From: Knufia peltigerae
Taxonomy: Eukaryota; Ascomycota; Eurotiomycetes; Chaetothyriales; Trichomeriaceae
NCBI GenBank assembly: GCA_030247855.1
Contig: JAPDRN010000030.1
Coordinates: 1-64,000 of the forward strand
Direction of reading: 5' to 3'
Length of the DNA stretch: 64,000 nt
Shown here one piece after another: positions 24,415 through 34,761 of this stretch (positions within the stretch are counted from its first letter, which is position 1; every line of letters starts with the position of its first letter). The notes beneath the pieces were generated by a model. That model saw only the letters and a list, made by a program, of their open reading frames with translations. It ran no database searches and had not been told where the DNA came from. Both the position numbers and the translations under genes were made by a program.

Positions 24415-25488
24415 ATGCCCACCAAGAACCTAGCATTCATCTTCACGAAACCACCCACGGGGGTCCCCGTACCCGGTGAACACGTCACGGTCAAGGATGT
24501 AGGGTTCGACCTGGACGCCCCGGCTCCGGAAAACGGGATGGTCCTTGAGACTCTCTATGTCTCCTTGGACCCTTACCTCCGTGGACTCTTGCGCGACCCC
24601 AGCATCAAATCTTACATGCCACCGGTACCATTGGGTTCACCCATCTCTTCACAGTCGTTGAGTCGGGTCGTCAAGTCCAACCTGTCCGACTTCAAGGTGG
24701 GAGACGTGGTGCGTCACTTTCTCCCGATCCAAGAATACAACACCTACGTCGCCCCGGCGGATCTCAAAGGCGCGAGACTCCCCATGAGGATCGACCCGGC
24801 CCTGGGGGTCAAGGACATTCGTCACTACCTGGGAGCCTTGGGCATGCCCGGCCTCACCGCCTACAGTTCCTTGTATGAGATCGGCAGGCCCCAAAAGGGT
24901 GAGACCATCGTGGTCAGTTCGGCAGCCGGGGCCGTCGGTCAGTTGGTCGGTCAACTGGCCAAACACGAAGGTCTCACCGTCTTTGGTTCCGTGGGTACCG
25001 ACGACAAACTGGCCTACATCATCGACGACCTCAAGTTCGACGGCGGTTGGAATTACAAGAAGGAACCCTCCACCTTGAAAGTCATCCACCGGCTCACCGG
25101 CGGCGACGACAATGGAATCGACATCTTTTATGACAACGTCGGTGGCGAACAACTCGAAGGTGCATTCGACGCTCTCAACTGGCACGGTCGGATCGTCGAG
25201 TGCGGTCAGATCAGTCAGTACAACCTACCACCCGCGGATCGATACCCGATCAGAAACACCTTCAACATCGTAGTCAAGCGTTTGCAAGTTGAAGGTTTCT
25301 TGGTCGGAGACGAAAGGTTCGGTCCCAAATGGGCCAAAGAACACCTCACAAAAGTCAGTCAGTGGTTGAACGACGGTACTTTTGTGGCAAAGATTCACGA
25401 GACGGTCGGCATGGAAAATGCCGGAGAGGCGTTTGTTGGAATGTTGAAAGGTGACAATTTCGGAAAGGCCGTGCTCAAAGTGAAATAA
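24415..25488 (+). CDS. NADPH-dependent MDR-family reductase (leukotriene B4 dehydrogenase / CurA-like)
   Basis: A single exon of 357 residues. This is a zinc-free medium-chain dehydrogenase/reductase. It shows LETLYVSLDPYLRGLL near 44-60, GMPGLTAYSSLYEIG (143-157), the NADPH motif VVSSAAGAVGQLVGQLAK (about 166-182) and DIFYDNVGGEQL. Family members reduce alpha,beta-unsaturated ketones or aldehydes with NADPH. Codon use is strongly biased towards C-ending codons, suggesting high expression. Start: ATG at 24415 matches the family start MPTKNLAF. An ATG at 24295 would add 40 residues rich in L, T and P with no acids, which could act as a mitochondrial leader, so a longer isoform is possible. Confidence 0.9.
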   Translation: MPTKNLAFIFTKPPTGVPVPGEHVTVKDVGFDLDAPAPENGMVLETLYVSLDPYLRGLLRDPSIKSYMPPVPLGSPISSQSLSRVVKSNLSDFKVGDVVRHFLPIQEYNTYVAPADLKGARLPMRIDPALGVKDIRHYLGALGMPGLTAYSSLYEIGRPQKGETIVVSSAAGAVGQLVGQLAKHEGLTVFGSVGTDDKLAYIIDDLKFDGGWNYKKEPSTLKVIHRLTGGDDNGIDIFYDNVGGEQLEGAFDALNWHGRIVECGQISQYNLPPADRYPIRNTFNIVVKRLQVEGFLVGDERFGPKWAKEHLTKVSQWLNDGTFVAKIHETVGMENAGEAFVGMLKGDNFGKAVLKVK

Positions 25489-26065
25489 GAACCAACAAGG
25501 AAACAAAGGGGCATTTGCTATGCTATGATGTGATGTGATGTGATTCTTATTTTGAGAGCTTGGCCAATTTTCTGGTACATATATATATACATATATATAC
25601 ACACACACATACTGGTGATTATGAGAAATGATGATTACTTGGAATTGAATTGGGAGATATTGATCGCTCATTGAATATTCATGTTCATCATAATGTTGTC
25701 GGTATCCCCTTTATCCTATCCCTCTACTCGTAGTCTTTTTTCTCGTTTCATTCCATAAGGGAGTTGTATTTTGCCATGACAATTCAATTTCATTGGGTCA
25801 ATCCTCCTCTCGGCCCTGTTCGCATCGATGATGCTGTCTTTGGCCTAGTGCTGTGGTGACGAGAAGGTTTCTTCTCGTTGCCGTCTGATCAAAGGACTTT
25901 TTGTGGCGGTCTTGATTGTCACTGATCTTTGTACCTCGGCGGGCTATTGACATGGTGATTCCGAAGTATCATTGTCCGAATGAGCGAGGCAAACAACCCA
26001 AACTCAAGGGCAATGTGTACGATAAACCCGGTCTTGGATAATACACAACAAGGTAGGTGACCTCC
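25489..26065. other. convergent intergenic region, 577 bp
   Basis: 3' ends of the MDR and RING genes. It contains the AT/CA simple repeat at 25577-25612. No gene. Confidence 0.5.
25577..25612. repeat. (AT)n/(AC)n microsatellite
   Basis: Alternating ATATAT and ACACAC runs just past the MDR gene stop. Confidence 0.9.
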
Positions 26066-27391
26066 TCAACTCGGACGAATCCGGTGATTCTCTCTTCGAT
26101 GCCCCAACACGAACCTACGGGAAAACCATTCGGGCACAGCAGAAGTGGTAGTGGTAGTGACAGCAGAAGTACCCGCGGTCCCGGCGGTACTAGAAGTGGC
26201 AGGATGATGATGATGATGATGACCACCACGCCGTTGATGATGATGCTCTCGTCGCTGCCGTTCTCGAGGAGCAAAAAGCGACGTCGGTGGAGGTGGAGGT
26301 GGAGAAGTAGGACGACGATGACGACGATTCGGTGCGGTCTCGTTGATTTCCTGATCCGATTCGACCTCGACCGGGACCGGATATTGGACGGCCCGATCCC
26401 AATCACTGAGGTGTTCGTAGGGACTTCTCAACCAAGACTCGAGCTCGTGAAGGAACAATCGGGCATTCTCTCTCCCGAAGAAATCTTTCAGTAACTCCTC
26501 GGCTTGTCCGGAGCTCCCTTTCAAATCGATCGATCTCAAAATGGCAACGACGTACTCGAGCAAAAAGTCGGCATTGTTTGCTCGTCGGTCTGCCGTCACT
26601 GGATTCCTGCTACCACCACCACCATTGACGACGGAGGAAGAGGGAGTAGAAGTGACATTGTCGTTTGCATTCAAAAAGTCAAACACCCCCAATTCACGAC
26701 GGATCCACTTGCGTGCTCGGGACTGTAGTTGTTGATCGTTTGAGAACGATTCCGGGGTGAGGTTTCGGTAACGAGATATGCGGTTGGTCCCGACGTGCAA
26801 CGAGTACAGTCCTTGCCGGTAGACTTGTCTTCGGAAATCGACTATGGTGGTGGCCGTATCGTTCGTCGATCCACGGTGATTGTTTCGCGATGGCCTTGCC
26901 GGCTGTCTCACAGGTCTGTGCCTCGTTGTGCTCGGACGGGGCGCCGTTCCCAATCTCGGATCGAATGTCGTCGAGGTCCCATGTCGTCGCCCGCGAGAGG
27001 CCAGCGACGCGGGCTCGGTAGCAGCGGGAGGCTCGGGAAGATGAAAGATCCGAGTTCCCAGTTTGTTTCCCTCGCTCACACCACCGAACCTGATGGAGGT
27101 CACGTGCCGTTTGCACAGTGGACAGACTTGCTGACGTTGGAGCCATGCCCCCAAACAGTGAAAGTCGAACTGATCGTGTCGACACGGACAGGCTACGGCT
27201 TTCTCAGTTATGGTGTCGAGGCAAATGACGCACGTGTCGGGCGTCGCGACGGGCAATGGTTCCAGAACAGCGGAGGGCGCAGATGGGCCTGGGGCCTGCT
27301 GCGCAACAGTCGTTGGTAGATCATCCTTTTCGTCGGGCTTTTCTGCCATCAAGTGGTGTAGAGGAACGCCATTTGGACGGACACGCAACAT
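26066..27391 (-). CDS. RING-finger protein, Topors-like E3 ubiquitin ligase
   Basis: A single exon of 441 residues from ATG 27391 (an in-frame ATG at 27418 adds 9). A C3HC4 RING lies near the N-terminus: CVICLDTI, then CPCRHDQFDFHCLGAWL and CPLC. After a basic linker comes the block QVYRQGLYSLHVGTNRISRYRNLTPESF ending in RARKWIRRELGVFDFL, which resembles the helical region after the RING in Topors/ICP0-like ligases. The C-terminal third is low complexity: six prolines in a row, an Arg/His stretch with RRGGHHHHHH, and Thr runs. The histidines are encoded by a GAT-type triplet repeat, so their number may vary. Likely a nuclear ubiquitin ligase; targets unknown. Confidence 0.85.
   Translation of the reverse strand: MLRVRPNGVPLHHLMAEKPDEKDDLPTTVAQQAPGPSAPSAVLEPLPVATPDTCVICLDTITEKAVACPCRHDQFDFHCLGAWLQRQQVCPLCKRHVTSIRFGGVSEGNKLGTRIFHLPEPPAATEPASLASRGRRHGTSTTFDPRLGTAPRPSTTRHRPVRQPARPSRNNHRGSTNDTATTIVDFRRQVYRQGLYSLHVGTNRISRYRNLTPESFSNDQQLQSRARKWIRRELGVFDFLNANDNVTSTPSSSVVNGGGGSRNPVTADRRANNADFLLEYVVAILRSIDLKGSSGQAEELLKDFFGRENARLFLHELESWLRSPYEHLSDWDRAVQYPVPVEVESDQEINETAPNRRHRRPTSPPPPPPTSLFAPRERQRREHHHQRRGGHHHHHHPATSSTAGTAGTSAVTTTTTSAVPEWFSRRFVLGHRRENHRIRPS
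26203..26222. repeat. (GAT)n triplet repeat in coding sequence
   Basis: Read on the minus strand it encodes the polyhistidine run of the RING protein. Confidence 0.9.
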
Positions 27392-27631
27392 GGTGGCGGG
27401 TTGATGACCAAGTGACAAAATATTTGCACTTCAAAGGGGAATATGGTCCGCCGTAATTTGGGTTGAAATGACGTGTCAGACGAAGCCCGTTCCCTGTGAG
27501 GGTTTCTGACCGGGGAGCAAGACGATTACATATTAAATTCTTTTCCATAGTAAGATATAAACTCGAGACTACGGAGTATGTCAAGCATATACGCATAAGC
27601 TGTTTCAATCATTGTCGTCGTCATCAACACA

Positions 27632-29168
27632 TCACATCGGTGGCATTTGACTGGCAACGACAGCACCTTCAGCTGCCAGAGTTGCATAATATAGTTGTGT
27701 CTCAGCACAAATCACCATACGACCTTTACCTGCAAAGTTGAAGTTTGCGGAAGTTGTACCAAGGAAAATCTTGCCCAGCAATGTGCCAGAGGGATTCCAG
27801 ACTTGCACACCATCATTCAGACCGGCGTACACATTACCATTGGTGTCGCAGTGGATGCCATCTGGAACACCAGGTGTAGCATAAGTGAATAACTTGCGAT
27901 TGCTGAAAGTACCGTCTTCTTCGACGGTGAATCGGTAACTTTGAATCTTGTCAACAATTTGTTACCCAAAAGATTAGAGATATTCTTACATTGAGGCTGG
28001 AGCAGTCATATTATAACCATAGAATGAGTACTGTGCTCCAGTATCTGTCACGTAGGCATATGAGCCGTTGGGAGAAAACGTGATCCCTATTTGGCACTGG
28101 GTCAATTCCATGTAGAATGCCTCAAGAGATTTAGAACAGTACCATTAGGTAAATCGAAGCCATCAGCAACGACAGTAACTGCACCAGTCGTCGGAGTGAA
28201 ACGGTACACCTGATTGGGCAGAGCAGGAGGAGGTCGGAAGTCTTGGAGATAACCATACAATGTGTCGGTGAAATATACGTCTCCATTACGAGGATTGATC
28301 GATACATCATTTAGAGAGTTGAACTGGCGACCGAAGTAGTTGTTTACCAGTACTACCACGCTTGAGTAAGGTGAGGAGGTACGGATATGTTGAGCTTACC
28401 AGTCGTGTTGTATGGTGGCTGAGGATTGACCACGTAGAGCGACGGCGCAGTGTTATTTCCCTGTCCTTCGCCGGTGAAGAGTAGCTGACCCCGATAGTTG
28501 GTCCCGCCTGGAACGAATTATTTAGAACCTCGCTTTCTCTCCGCCTTGACTGTACGTACCATTGGCATTGACCACGGTAGGGTTGGCATTGACCGTCGTG
28601 ACATTCACATGGCCACTTGCATTGCGCTGAGTCGAATATTGAGCAGCCTGGGACAATGAGATCTTCTGGATGATGTTCGACTTGTTGAGGCCGGTTCCAG
28701 AAGCTGTTGCTCCAGCGTTTTGGACGAAGAACATTTCATCTGTTGGCGGGTACCTGGGTTCATATGAGTGAGAAGTCTTTACAAGGTCATCCACAAGCGA
28801 CGACGCACCAAACAACGGCCTCGTGGTAGAGGGGATTGATGCCTTGGCTAGCGATGACTGTCAGGGTCGGGTTGTCACCAATGATGTCGTAAAATGCATC
28901 ATCGTAAACATGAAATGGTTTGGAGGTAGCTTCATCTTCCGAGATGCCTGGAGGCAAAAAGATCTATGCTCGGTGAGTATGAAATTGGTCTCAACTCCGG
29001 GTCAGAGTCAGTTACTGTTGTCAGATTCGACTTGGAAGGCGGTGGCACCGTCTTCAAAGCACTGAAAGACTTTGGATCGATAACCAGAGCTTGATTAGGG
29101 ACAGATGCATTTTGGGCAGAGACCACAAAAGCCAACAAGGTCAGCCAAAGCAATGCCAGCAACATCAT
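27632..29168 (-). CDS. secreted SMP-30/gluconolactonase-like lactonase
   Basis: Seven exons: 29016-29168, 28809-28963, 28560-28753, 28400-28507, 28143-28352, 27990-28086, 27632-27938; all phases close, giving 407 residues. A signal peptide (MMLLALLWLTLLAFVVSA) precedes the mature chain. The beta-propeller shows YHEAVVWYPPTDEMFFVQNAG, NSLNDVSINPRNGDVYFTD (metal-ligand Asn/Asp block), VPDGIHCDTNGNVYAGLNDGVQVW (second metal block) and FAGKGRMVICAET. Such proteins hydrolyse sugar or aromatic lactones in a calcium- or zinc-dependent way. Several NxT/NxS sites fit secretion. The first intron could alternatively use GTGCCA 39 bp upstream; I chose GTAACT. Whether it acts on a product of nearby genes is unknown. 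Confidence 0.88.
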
Positions 29169-29677
29169 CTTGAAGCTGTGCAGGTGAGAGTTTCAGTCAC
29201 TTGACAATTCGAGTGGAGAACAGGAAAAGGCTCAGGTGCGAGTATAAGAGCTTTTCTCTTGTCCAGCATCTCCCCCAGATTCTCTCCGCATCTTGGAGGA
29301 CGAAGGAAGAGGAGGAGGAGGAGGAGGAGGAGACAGAATGAGGTCATTCATTTTCATGCATTGATCCAGGTCAGGAACACAAACTCTGTACATAGGTTGT
29401 CCTCGTCTGATTCGTGGCTTTTATCCGCCACTTTCGTCGAGATGAGAGATGTAAGAGGTCGAAGTGACCAGGGTTCATGTTACTGAGAGACGACAATCAC
29501 ATTCATTGAGGTCAGAGAAAGACGGTCTGGGGTGCCAAGTAAAGCTTAGTCAGCACTGTATGGGGTTGTGGTTTCCTTTGCCTCTTCCCTCCTTCCTTCC
29601 TTCATCCTCGTATCCTTGCACAACACGTTGACGATCATGTTATTCTAGATGCGAGTGTCATAACCTCATCACATATC
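29169..29677. other. divergent intergenic region, lactonase / sugar kinase genes
   Basis: 509 bp serving two genes that run apart. It carries the GGA-triplet repeat at 29308-29333 and a TCCTTCC-rich stretch near 29588. No gene. Confidence 0.45.
29308..29333. repeat. (GGA)n purine repeat
   Basis: An uninterrupted GGA/GAG triplet tract in the shared upstream region of the lactonase and sugar kinase genes, 135-165 bp before the lactonase start. Confidence 0.9.
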
Positions 29678-30872
29678 ATGAAGCTGGTGGGGGTGGGCGC
29701 CTGCTACATGGACACCATCTTGAGGTTGGTTCTTCTCTAAATCCCTAAATCGTCGACATTGCGCGAACCTGAAGCCCAACCCAAACAGTGTGCCATATTA
29801 CCCAGCCGAAGATGAGAAACTCCGAGCCACAAACATCCATCGACGCCGTGGGGGTAATGTACCAAATACGCTGGAAGTCTTGCAACAGCTCGTCAGGATC
29901 AGCGATGAGCACGAACCTCAGCTATACCTCTGCTCCGTCATGCCAGCATCCTCCTCGGTCGCATCTCGCGAGATAAAGGCCTCCTTCGGTCCTAACGTAG
30001 ATCTGTCCCGTTGTTTATACCGTGATGACCATTCAGAGCCGGCTTCCAGCTATATCATCAAGAGTTCTTCAGCTGACGGCCGGACAATTGTGAATTACAA
30101 CGACTTGCCAGAAATGACAAGTGATGAATTTGTGGCTATATCAGACTCTTTCGACAATGAAACACCAACCTGGTATCATTTTGAAGTGCGTTTGAAATCT
30201 ACTACTCCCTCCCTTCGCTTTGATTTCGGACTAACACAGTCTTTCAAGGGTCGTATCCCAGACGTCACACTTGAGTGTATTCGACATTTACGCCGAAAGC
30301 ATCCCAACGTGAAAGTCAGTGTCGAGGTCGAAAAGCCAGGCCGTTCTGGTCTCGAGTCTCTAGCTGCTGAGGCTGACGTCGTCTTCTACTCCAAGAGTTG
30401 GTCTCGCGAACGGGGTTGTTCTGACGCCACCACGTGTGTGCTGGAGCAGGCCATGATAGCTAGAAAGGCGTATGCCCTCACAAAATTACTTGATAGTTAT
30501 CCCGAAACTAGCTGACAACAAATTCTCAAGCTCTCATTTGTTTTGCACATGGGGAGAAGAAGGCGCCACTGTACTCGACGTCCGGAATCAAAAGATATAC
30601 AATCGATCAGCCGCCCCGATAATGCCTATTACAGAGTATGTTCAATCGCTGGTCGTTTATGAATTTATGAGCTGAGACGAAGAAAAAGCACTATCGGAGC
30701 CGGCGATACATTCGTTGCTGGAGTCTTGTACGGGATGATTTGGCGAGACAATGATTGGGACGTGTTACAAATTCTCGACTTTGCAAACAACCTTGCAGGA
30801 CGTAAAATTCGCCAGGAAGGCTTTCAAGGGTTGGCCGAGGAGATGCGTCTCTGTGGTTATATGCCAGCTTAA
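29678..30872 (+). CDS. pfkB-family kinase, ketohexokinase-like
   Basis: Exons 29678-29724, 29789-30185, 30249-30469, 30531-30635 and 30683-30872 give 319 residues. The N-terminus KLVGVGACYMDTILSVPYYP and the block RGGNVPNTLEVLQQL match the first ribokinase-family signature in its ketohexokinase form. The second signature, TIGAGDTFVAGVLYG, has the catalytic base Asp at about residue 265. Such enzymes phosphorylate ketoses (fructose to fructose-1-phosphate) or related sugars with ATP. Several donors are weak (GTTGGT, GTGCGT), but every phase closes and the protein reads through both signatures. Convergent with the epimerase, 106 bp apart. Substrate not certain. Confidence 0.87.
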
Positions 30873-30978
30873 ATTCAGAACGTGGGCAGATGCTAAGGCA
30901 ACAAGAGATTTCGATTACGAGTATGAACCCACCCTCAGAAAGGTGTGAAGCATCTCTGTTCGAGATACCAAAATGATT

Positions 30979-32527
30979 TTAGCTCTCCAGTCGTTCAGCC
31001 TCTATCCTCACCATTTCTGCAACTGTGTCCTGCAATGATGGCGCCGAAGGTTTCCAGCCAAGTAATACCTTTGCCTTCTCCGACTTGTACACGGCATTGG
31101 TACCCCAGAAGATGGCACCTCCTGGCATGGCGGCGTCCGCCTCATCGACGTCGATCGTACTGTTTATTGTCGGGGATGTGATGAGACCCTGTGAGTGAGC
31201 TTCAGTGGCCACAGATTCGCACAAGTCTCCAAAGGCCTAGACAATACCTATCCTCAGCGACTCGGCGCATAGCAGCGGCACACGCCTTTCTTTGAATGGG
31301 TTAAGGACTCACCATGTCTCCATTACTAGGAAGATGGACACCATTCTCGCCCCAGACGTCCAATTCTGTGTCACTCGTACGGTCACCGTGCATAGTCGTC
31401 CTGGCCAGCGTTGCAAACAATTCACCCAGATCTTTAATGTGGATGTTGTTCCATACATTCAAGCCTCTTCTCAATTTGAACCCGCCACCATCAAGGATAG
31501 TCTTTCTTGCAATTTCGGGCGCTTGGATGCTTCGCTTGTTGCCTGGTCCCGAACCAGTACCGTAGATCAATGGCCCGACAACTAGAGCTGTTCGGACATT
31601 TGTAGATACAGATTGGGAGATGATGTAGTTATCCATTTCCCGCAAAGGGTTGGCGTGGATAACTTCGATTATGTCACGTTGACCACGGCCCAAGTCACCC
31701 CAGATCGTGGTGGGAGGTTCGCCGTACCTGTCGGAGTCTACCTCGGATTTCACAAAGAGTGAAGCTCCCGACATTTGTATATACGTCGCTGTGATCGCAC
31801 CATCGGGAAGGTCAGTCATCAATTTTCAGTTTTTTTGTTTCTTGAATAAGACATACGTTTTGAACCGGTGGTACGTGATCTCCAAGTCAATCCTTTAACG
31901 ATGGCGTGGGCGGCACCCATGTGTTTTGTATCGGCTAGTTCTGTGGATAATCAGAAAAGAGTCACATTGGTACAGATCCCCATTGAGTCAGGTCACTCGG
32001 TACTCGAAGTGTACGACATTCCGCAGTTCATCGATGAGTACTACTGCTCAAAAAGCGAAATATGTAGTACTGTACTCGGCAAGGGAAAAGAAAAGAGAAA
32101 ATCTCACGAAGAACGAGGTCTGATTTCCGACATTCCTCCTCAATCGTCTCGACGTCGTCAAGGTCACCGATGACAACCTCGACGACATGGTCCGGGTAGG
32201 CATCTTGTACAATCTTGCCCTTTTCAGCGCGTCGGACGAGACATGTGATTGAAACGTGTGAGGACGGAGTGGACGACGCTATGGCGTGGAGAGCCTGACC
32301 ACCGACATAACCTGTCGCTCCGGTTCTAAACAGTATGCTGGTCAGTTGATGGTACGCGAGAGCATAGGAAATGACGGCGAGCTGGGTTGAAATGCTACTA
32401 GTAGTGAAGCATGGACGTCGAATACGTACAAAAAGATGTGGACTTTATTGTCCAAACTCGGACCGGAGAACCAGGTACTCAAAAATGGTACCTGAAGAGT
32501 ACGACACAATAAAGAGAGTATGTACAT
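30979..32527 (-). CDS. NAD-dependent epimerase/dehydratase (extended SDR)
   Basis: Exons 32430-32527, 32108-32325, 31857-31940, 31313-31788 and 30979-31236 give 377 residues. The Rossmann motif TGATGYVGG falls at 34-42 across intron 1; then ITCLVRRAEKG, a GDLDD strand end, YGTGSGPGNKRS, VWNNIHIKDL and WGENG, all typical of fungal epimerase-like SDRs. It probably oxidises or epimerises a sugar nucleotide or a hydroxy compound; the substrate is unknown. The start is uncertain. Relatives begin just before the Rossmann strand, but here that position is TTG (32453-32455, before DNKVHIFL). The nearest in-frame ATG is 24 codons earlier at 32527, giving an unusual hydrophobic leader. An exon from ATG 32730 could also feed into this frame. 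Confidence 0.82.
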
Positions 32528-32730
32528 GTCGAGGATCTCACTCACGGCGTGCTCTTTAAAGTGAATAGTGAGCAGGTAATTGATTGTAAATCAAATAGAT
32601 CATGACACTTTACCGGGTAGAAGGCGACACGAAGAGTATCTGCGCTGTTCTCCGGAGCCACGATAAGACAGCAAAAATCCCCCCTGTTCTCGTCAACGGA
32701 ACCGAACATTTCATAGACTTTTAAAGTCAT
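32342..32730 (-). other. possible small spliced gene or 5' exon overlapping the epimerase
   Basis: ATG 32730 opens 39 codons (from MTLKVYEMFG to RVAFYP) that end at a GTAAAG donor at 32613. A CTCTTCAG acceptor at about 32487 continues in frame to a stop at 32342, for about 88 residues. The second part overlaps epimerase exon 1 in the same frame. It could be a tiny gene, an alternative first exon of the epimerase, or chance. I recognise no family. Confidence 0.25.
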
Positions 32731-32740
32731 GTCGTTCTTT

Positions 32741-34761
32741 CTATTTCGTCGTCGCAATCTGTAACAACTTTTCGAAATTCGGGGTTCCCAATCCAGTCAC
32801 CGCATCCCACCCGGATGTGGCATTCCATCCCGCACCAGGTACTTCCGGGGCGTCCAAACCAGACCCCAACGCGACGTCGAAACAGCCCTGAGACCCTCCC
32901 TTGGTGATGTCGGTCAGAGCCTTGCGGCCGTCGCCGTAAAGCCACGGGTTGAGGAACCCAAGAGGTTTCATGCCCTTTGATAGCCTCGCCGAATTGATGT
33001 TGGCAATAATGGCAGCCCACACTGGTGTAGCGAAACTGTTTGAGCCAGGCACACAAGAAGAGTCAGTCAAAAACCAGGACACATTGGGGTCTAAGATAGA
33101 TATCAAGCCCGGGGTGGGTGGGTAGCAAAATGGGTCACCGAGTACTAACCTTGTCCCACCATCTGCCAATTCCTTTCCCATATGAAACATTGGATAGGTG
33201 GTTTGAGCTTGCGCCGAAATGTCCGGAATGCCTCGTCCAGTGCGATTGTAGAGACCCTTGAACCTATCTTTGACGGTCTTGTCGAGATAATTCTCGACTT
33301 GTTCGGCTTGATAGTCTGGTCGAGCAAAAATGTCCGAAAAGCCACCTCCAGACAACCACGTCGCGATCTCTGGCTCTACCTGCTCCGTACCACCCACCGC
33401 CGTGATCCAAGGGCACGAAGAAGGGAATTGAGGTTGGAATCGGGTCGTGTTTTTGCCGTCGTTGGTCATGCATCCGTCACCTGGACCACCGTCGCCACTA
33501 GAGAAAAATATCGTCAATACTGGCGCAAAGCAACGCAGGTGCTAGAGAGCGACAAGGATCCCAGAACCTCTTACCTAGCTACAAGAACAGAAGTACCTCG
33601 AGCACCAAGCTTTGCAAACAACTGACACACACTCTTCATGTAGGAAACAGGGTGACTCTGTTCGTCTGCCGCGTAGGAAATACTGAGAACCGTGGGGAGA
33701 TGCTCGTCGGTCAAGTTGAGCAGGAATTGTAGATGTTCCAAGAATGGTTCCTGCACGTCGATCGACTCCGAGTTGTGAGGCTGTTGCAGGTCGGGTATGA
33801 GAGGACCGAGACCGCCCGTCTTGTAAAATGTCGCTGGGATCCCGGGTGAGAGACTTGTACCGTACTGGACGTCCAGGTTGGCCTCTTTGGCCCAATCCAC
33901 GACTCCGGATTCATTGTTTACTCCACCGTTGGACGTCACCACTTTGAAGGTCGTGTCGTTCTCCTTGGGGGCCCACTTGTTCAGGAATAGCTGGAGGTCA
34001 CTGTGGACGGCTTGCTGGTAGTTGAATCCGGAGATGCCCAACTTGACTCCCGAGCTGGAGTTGGCTCTGAAGTTTCCAATCTTGTAGAGAGCCCGGATGC
34101 AGTCCGGAGGTGTGGTCGTGTTGCAGTACGTCACATTGAGTTTGGTGGGGGAACCATACACCTCGAATGGAGGACCCGGCGCTCGGGTCGATTGTTGAGG
34201 CTGAAGACGGCTGAAGTGAGTCGTAGGTTGAATCATTTGGATGTGTCGGTGGAGATGGGCCGGTACCGAGTACTGGAGCGTCCGTATGACCGGTACTACT
34301 TCGTCCGTGACATGGTGGTGGTAGTAATGAAACTGGGTGTCGAGTAGGACTTCTGCCCGTTCAACCGTCGTCACCACATTGATCCATTCCCCGTTGTCTT
34401 GAATATTTGCCTGTGGAATGCCAGAGTCGTACAGCCAGGTCATGATGGCATCCGACACGTCAGCGTCGGGTCGGAGAAGCGCAGCCAACTGTTCCGAGTT
34501 GTAATGCTGGCCATACTTGTCGTGTCCGGGAGTCGAAATCTGGAGGAGGTGTTGTTCCAGTAGTGCTTGTTTTTCTTCCTGACGAACGGCAATGTGAAAC
34601 TTGACCAACTGAGGGGCCGGTGCTAGATCTCCTTGATACCAACCTCTGGGAACACCATTGAGCTCCTCAAAGACTTCCAGGTTAGTAGTAGAAGGGGCCG
34701 CATATGCGGTACCTCTTGAGAGCACGGTCCATACTGTAAATAATGGGGAGAACAACAACAT
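32741..34761 (-). CDS. secreted sedolisin-type serine protease (tripeptidyl peptidase, S53)
   Basis: Exons 33575-34761, 33150-33497 and 32741-33035 give 609 residues, the usual S53 prepro length. A signal peptide (to about residue 21) is followed by a pro-domain (35-190) with WYQGDLAPAP and the LDTQFHYY region. The catalytic domain holds E293 and D297 in EANLDVQYG, oxyanion D398 in ASGDGG, and the nucleophile Ser512 in GGTSFATPVWA; the last two span intron junctions and are restored only by splicing. The C-terminal calcium site lies in DITKGG and the GWDAVTGLGTPNF block. These enzymes release tripeptides at acid pH outside the cell. Several N-glycosylation sites. All catalytic residues are present. 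Confidence 0.95.
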
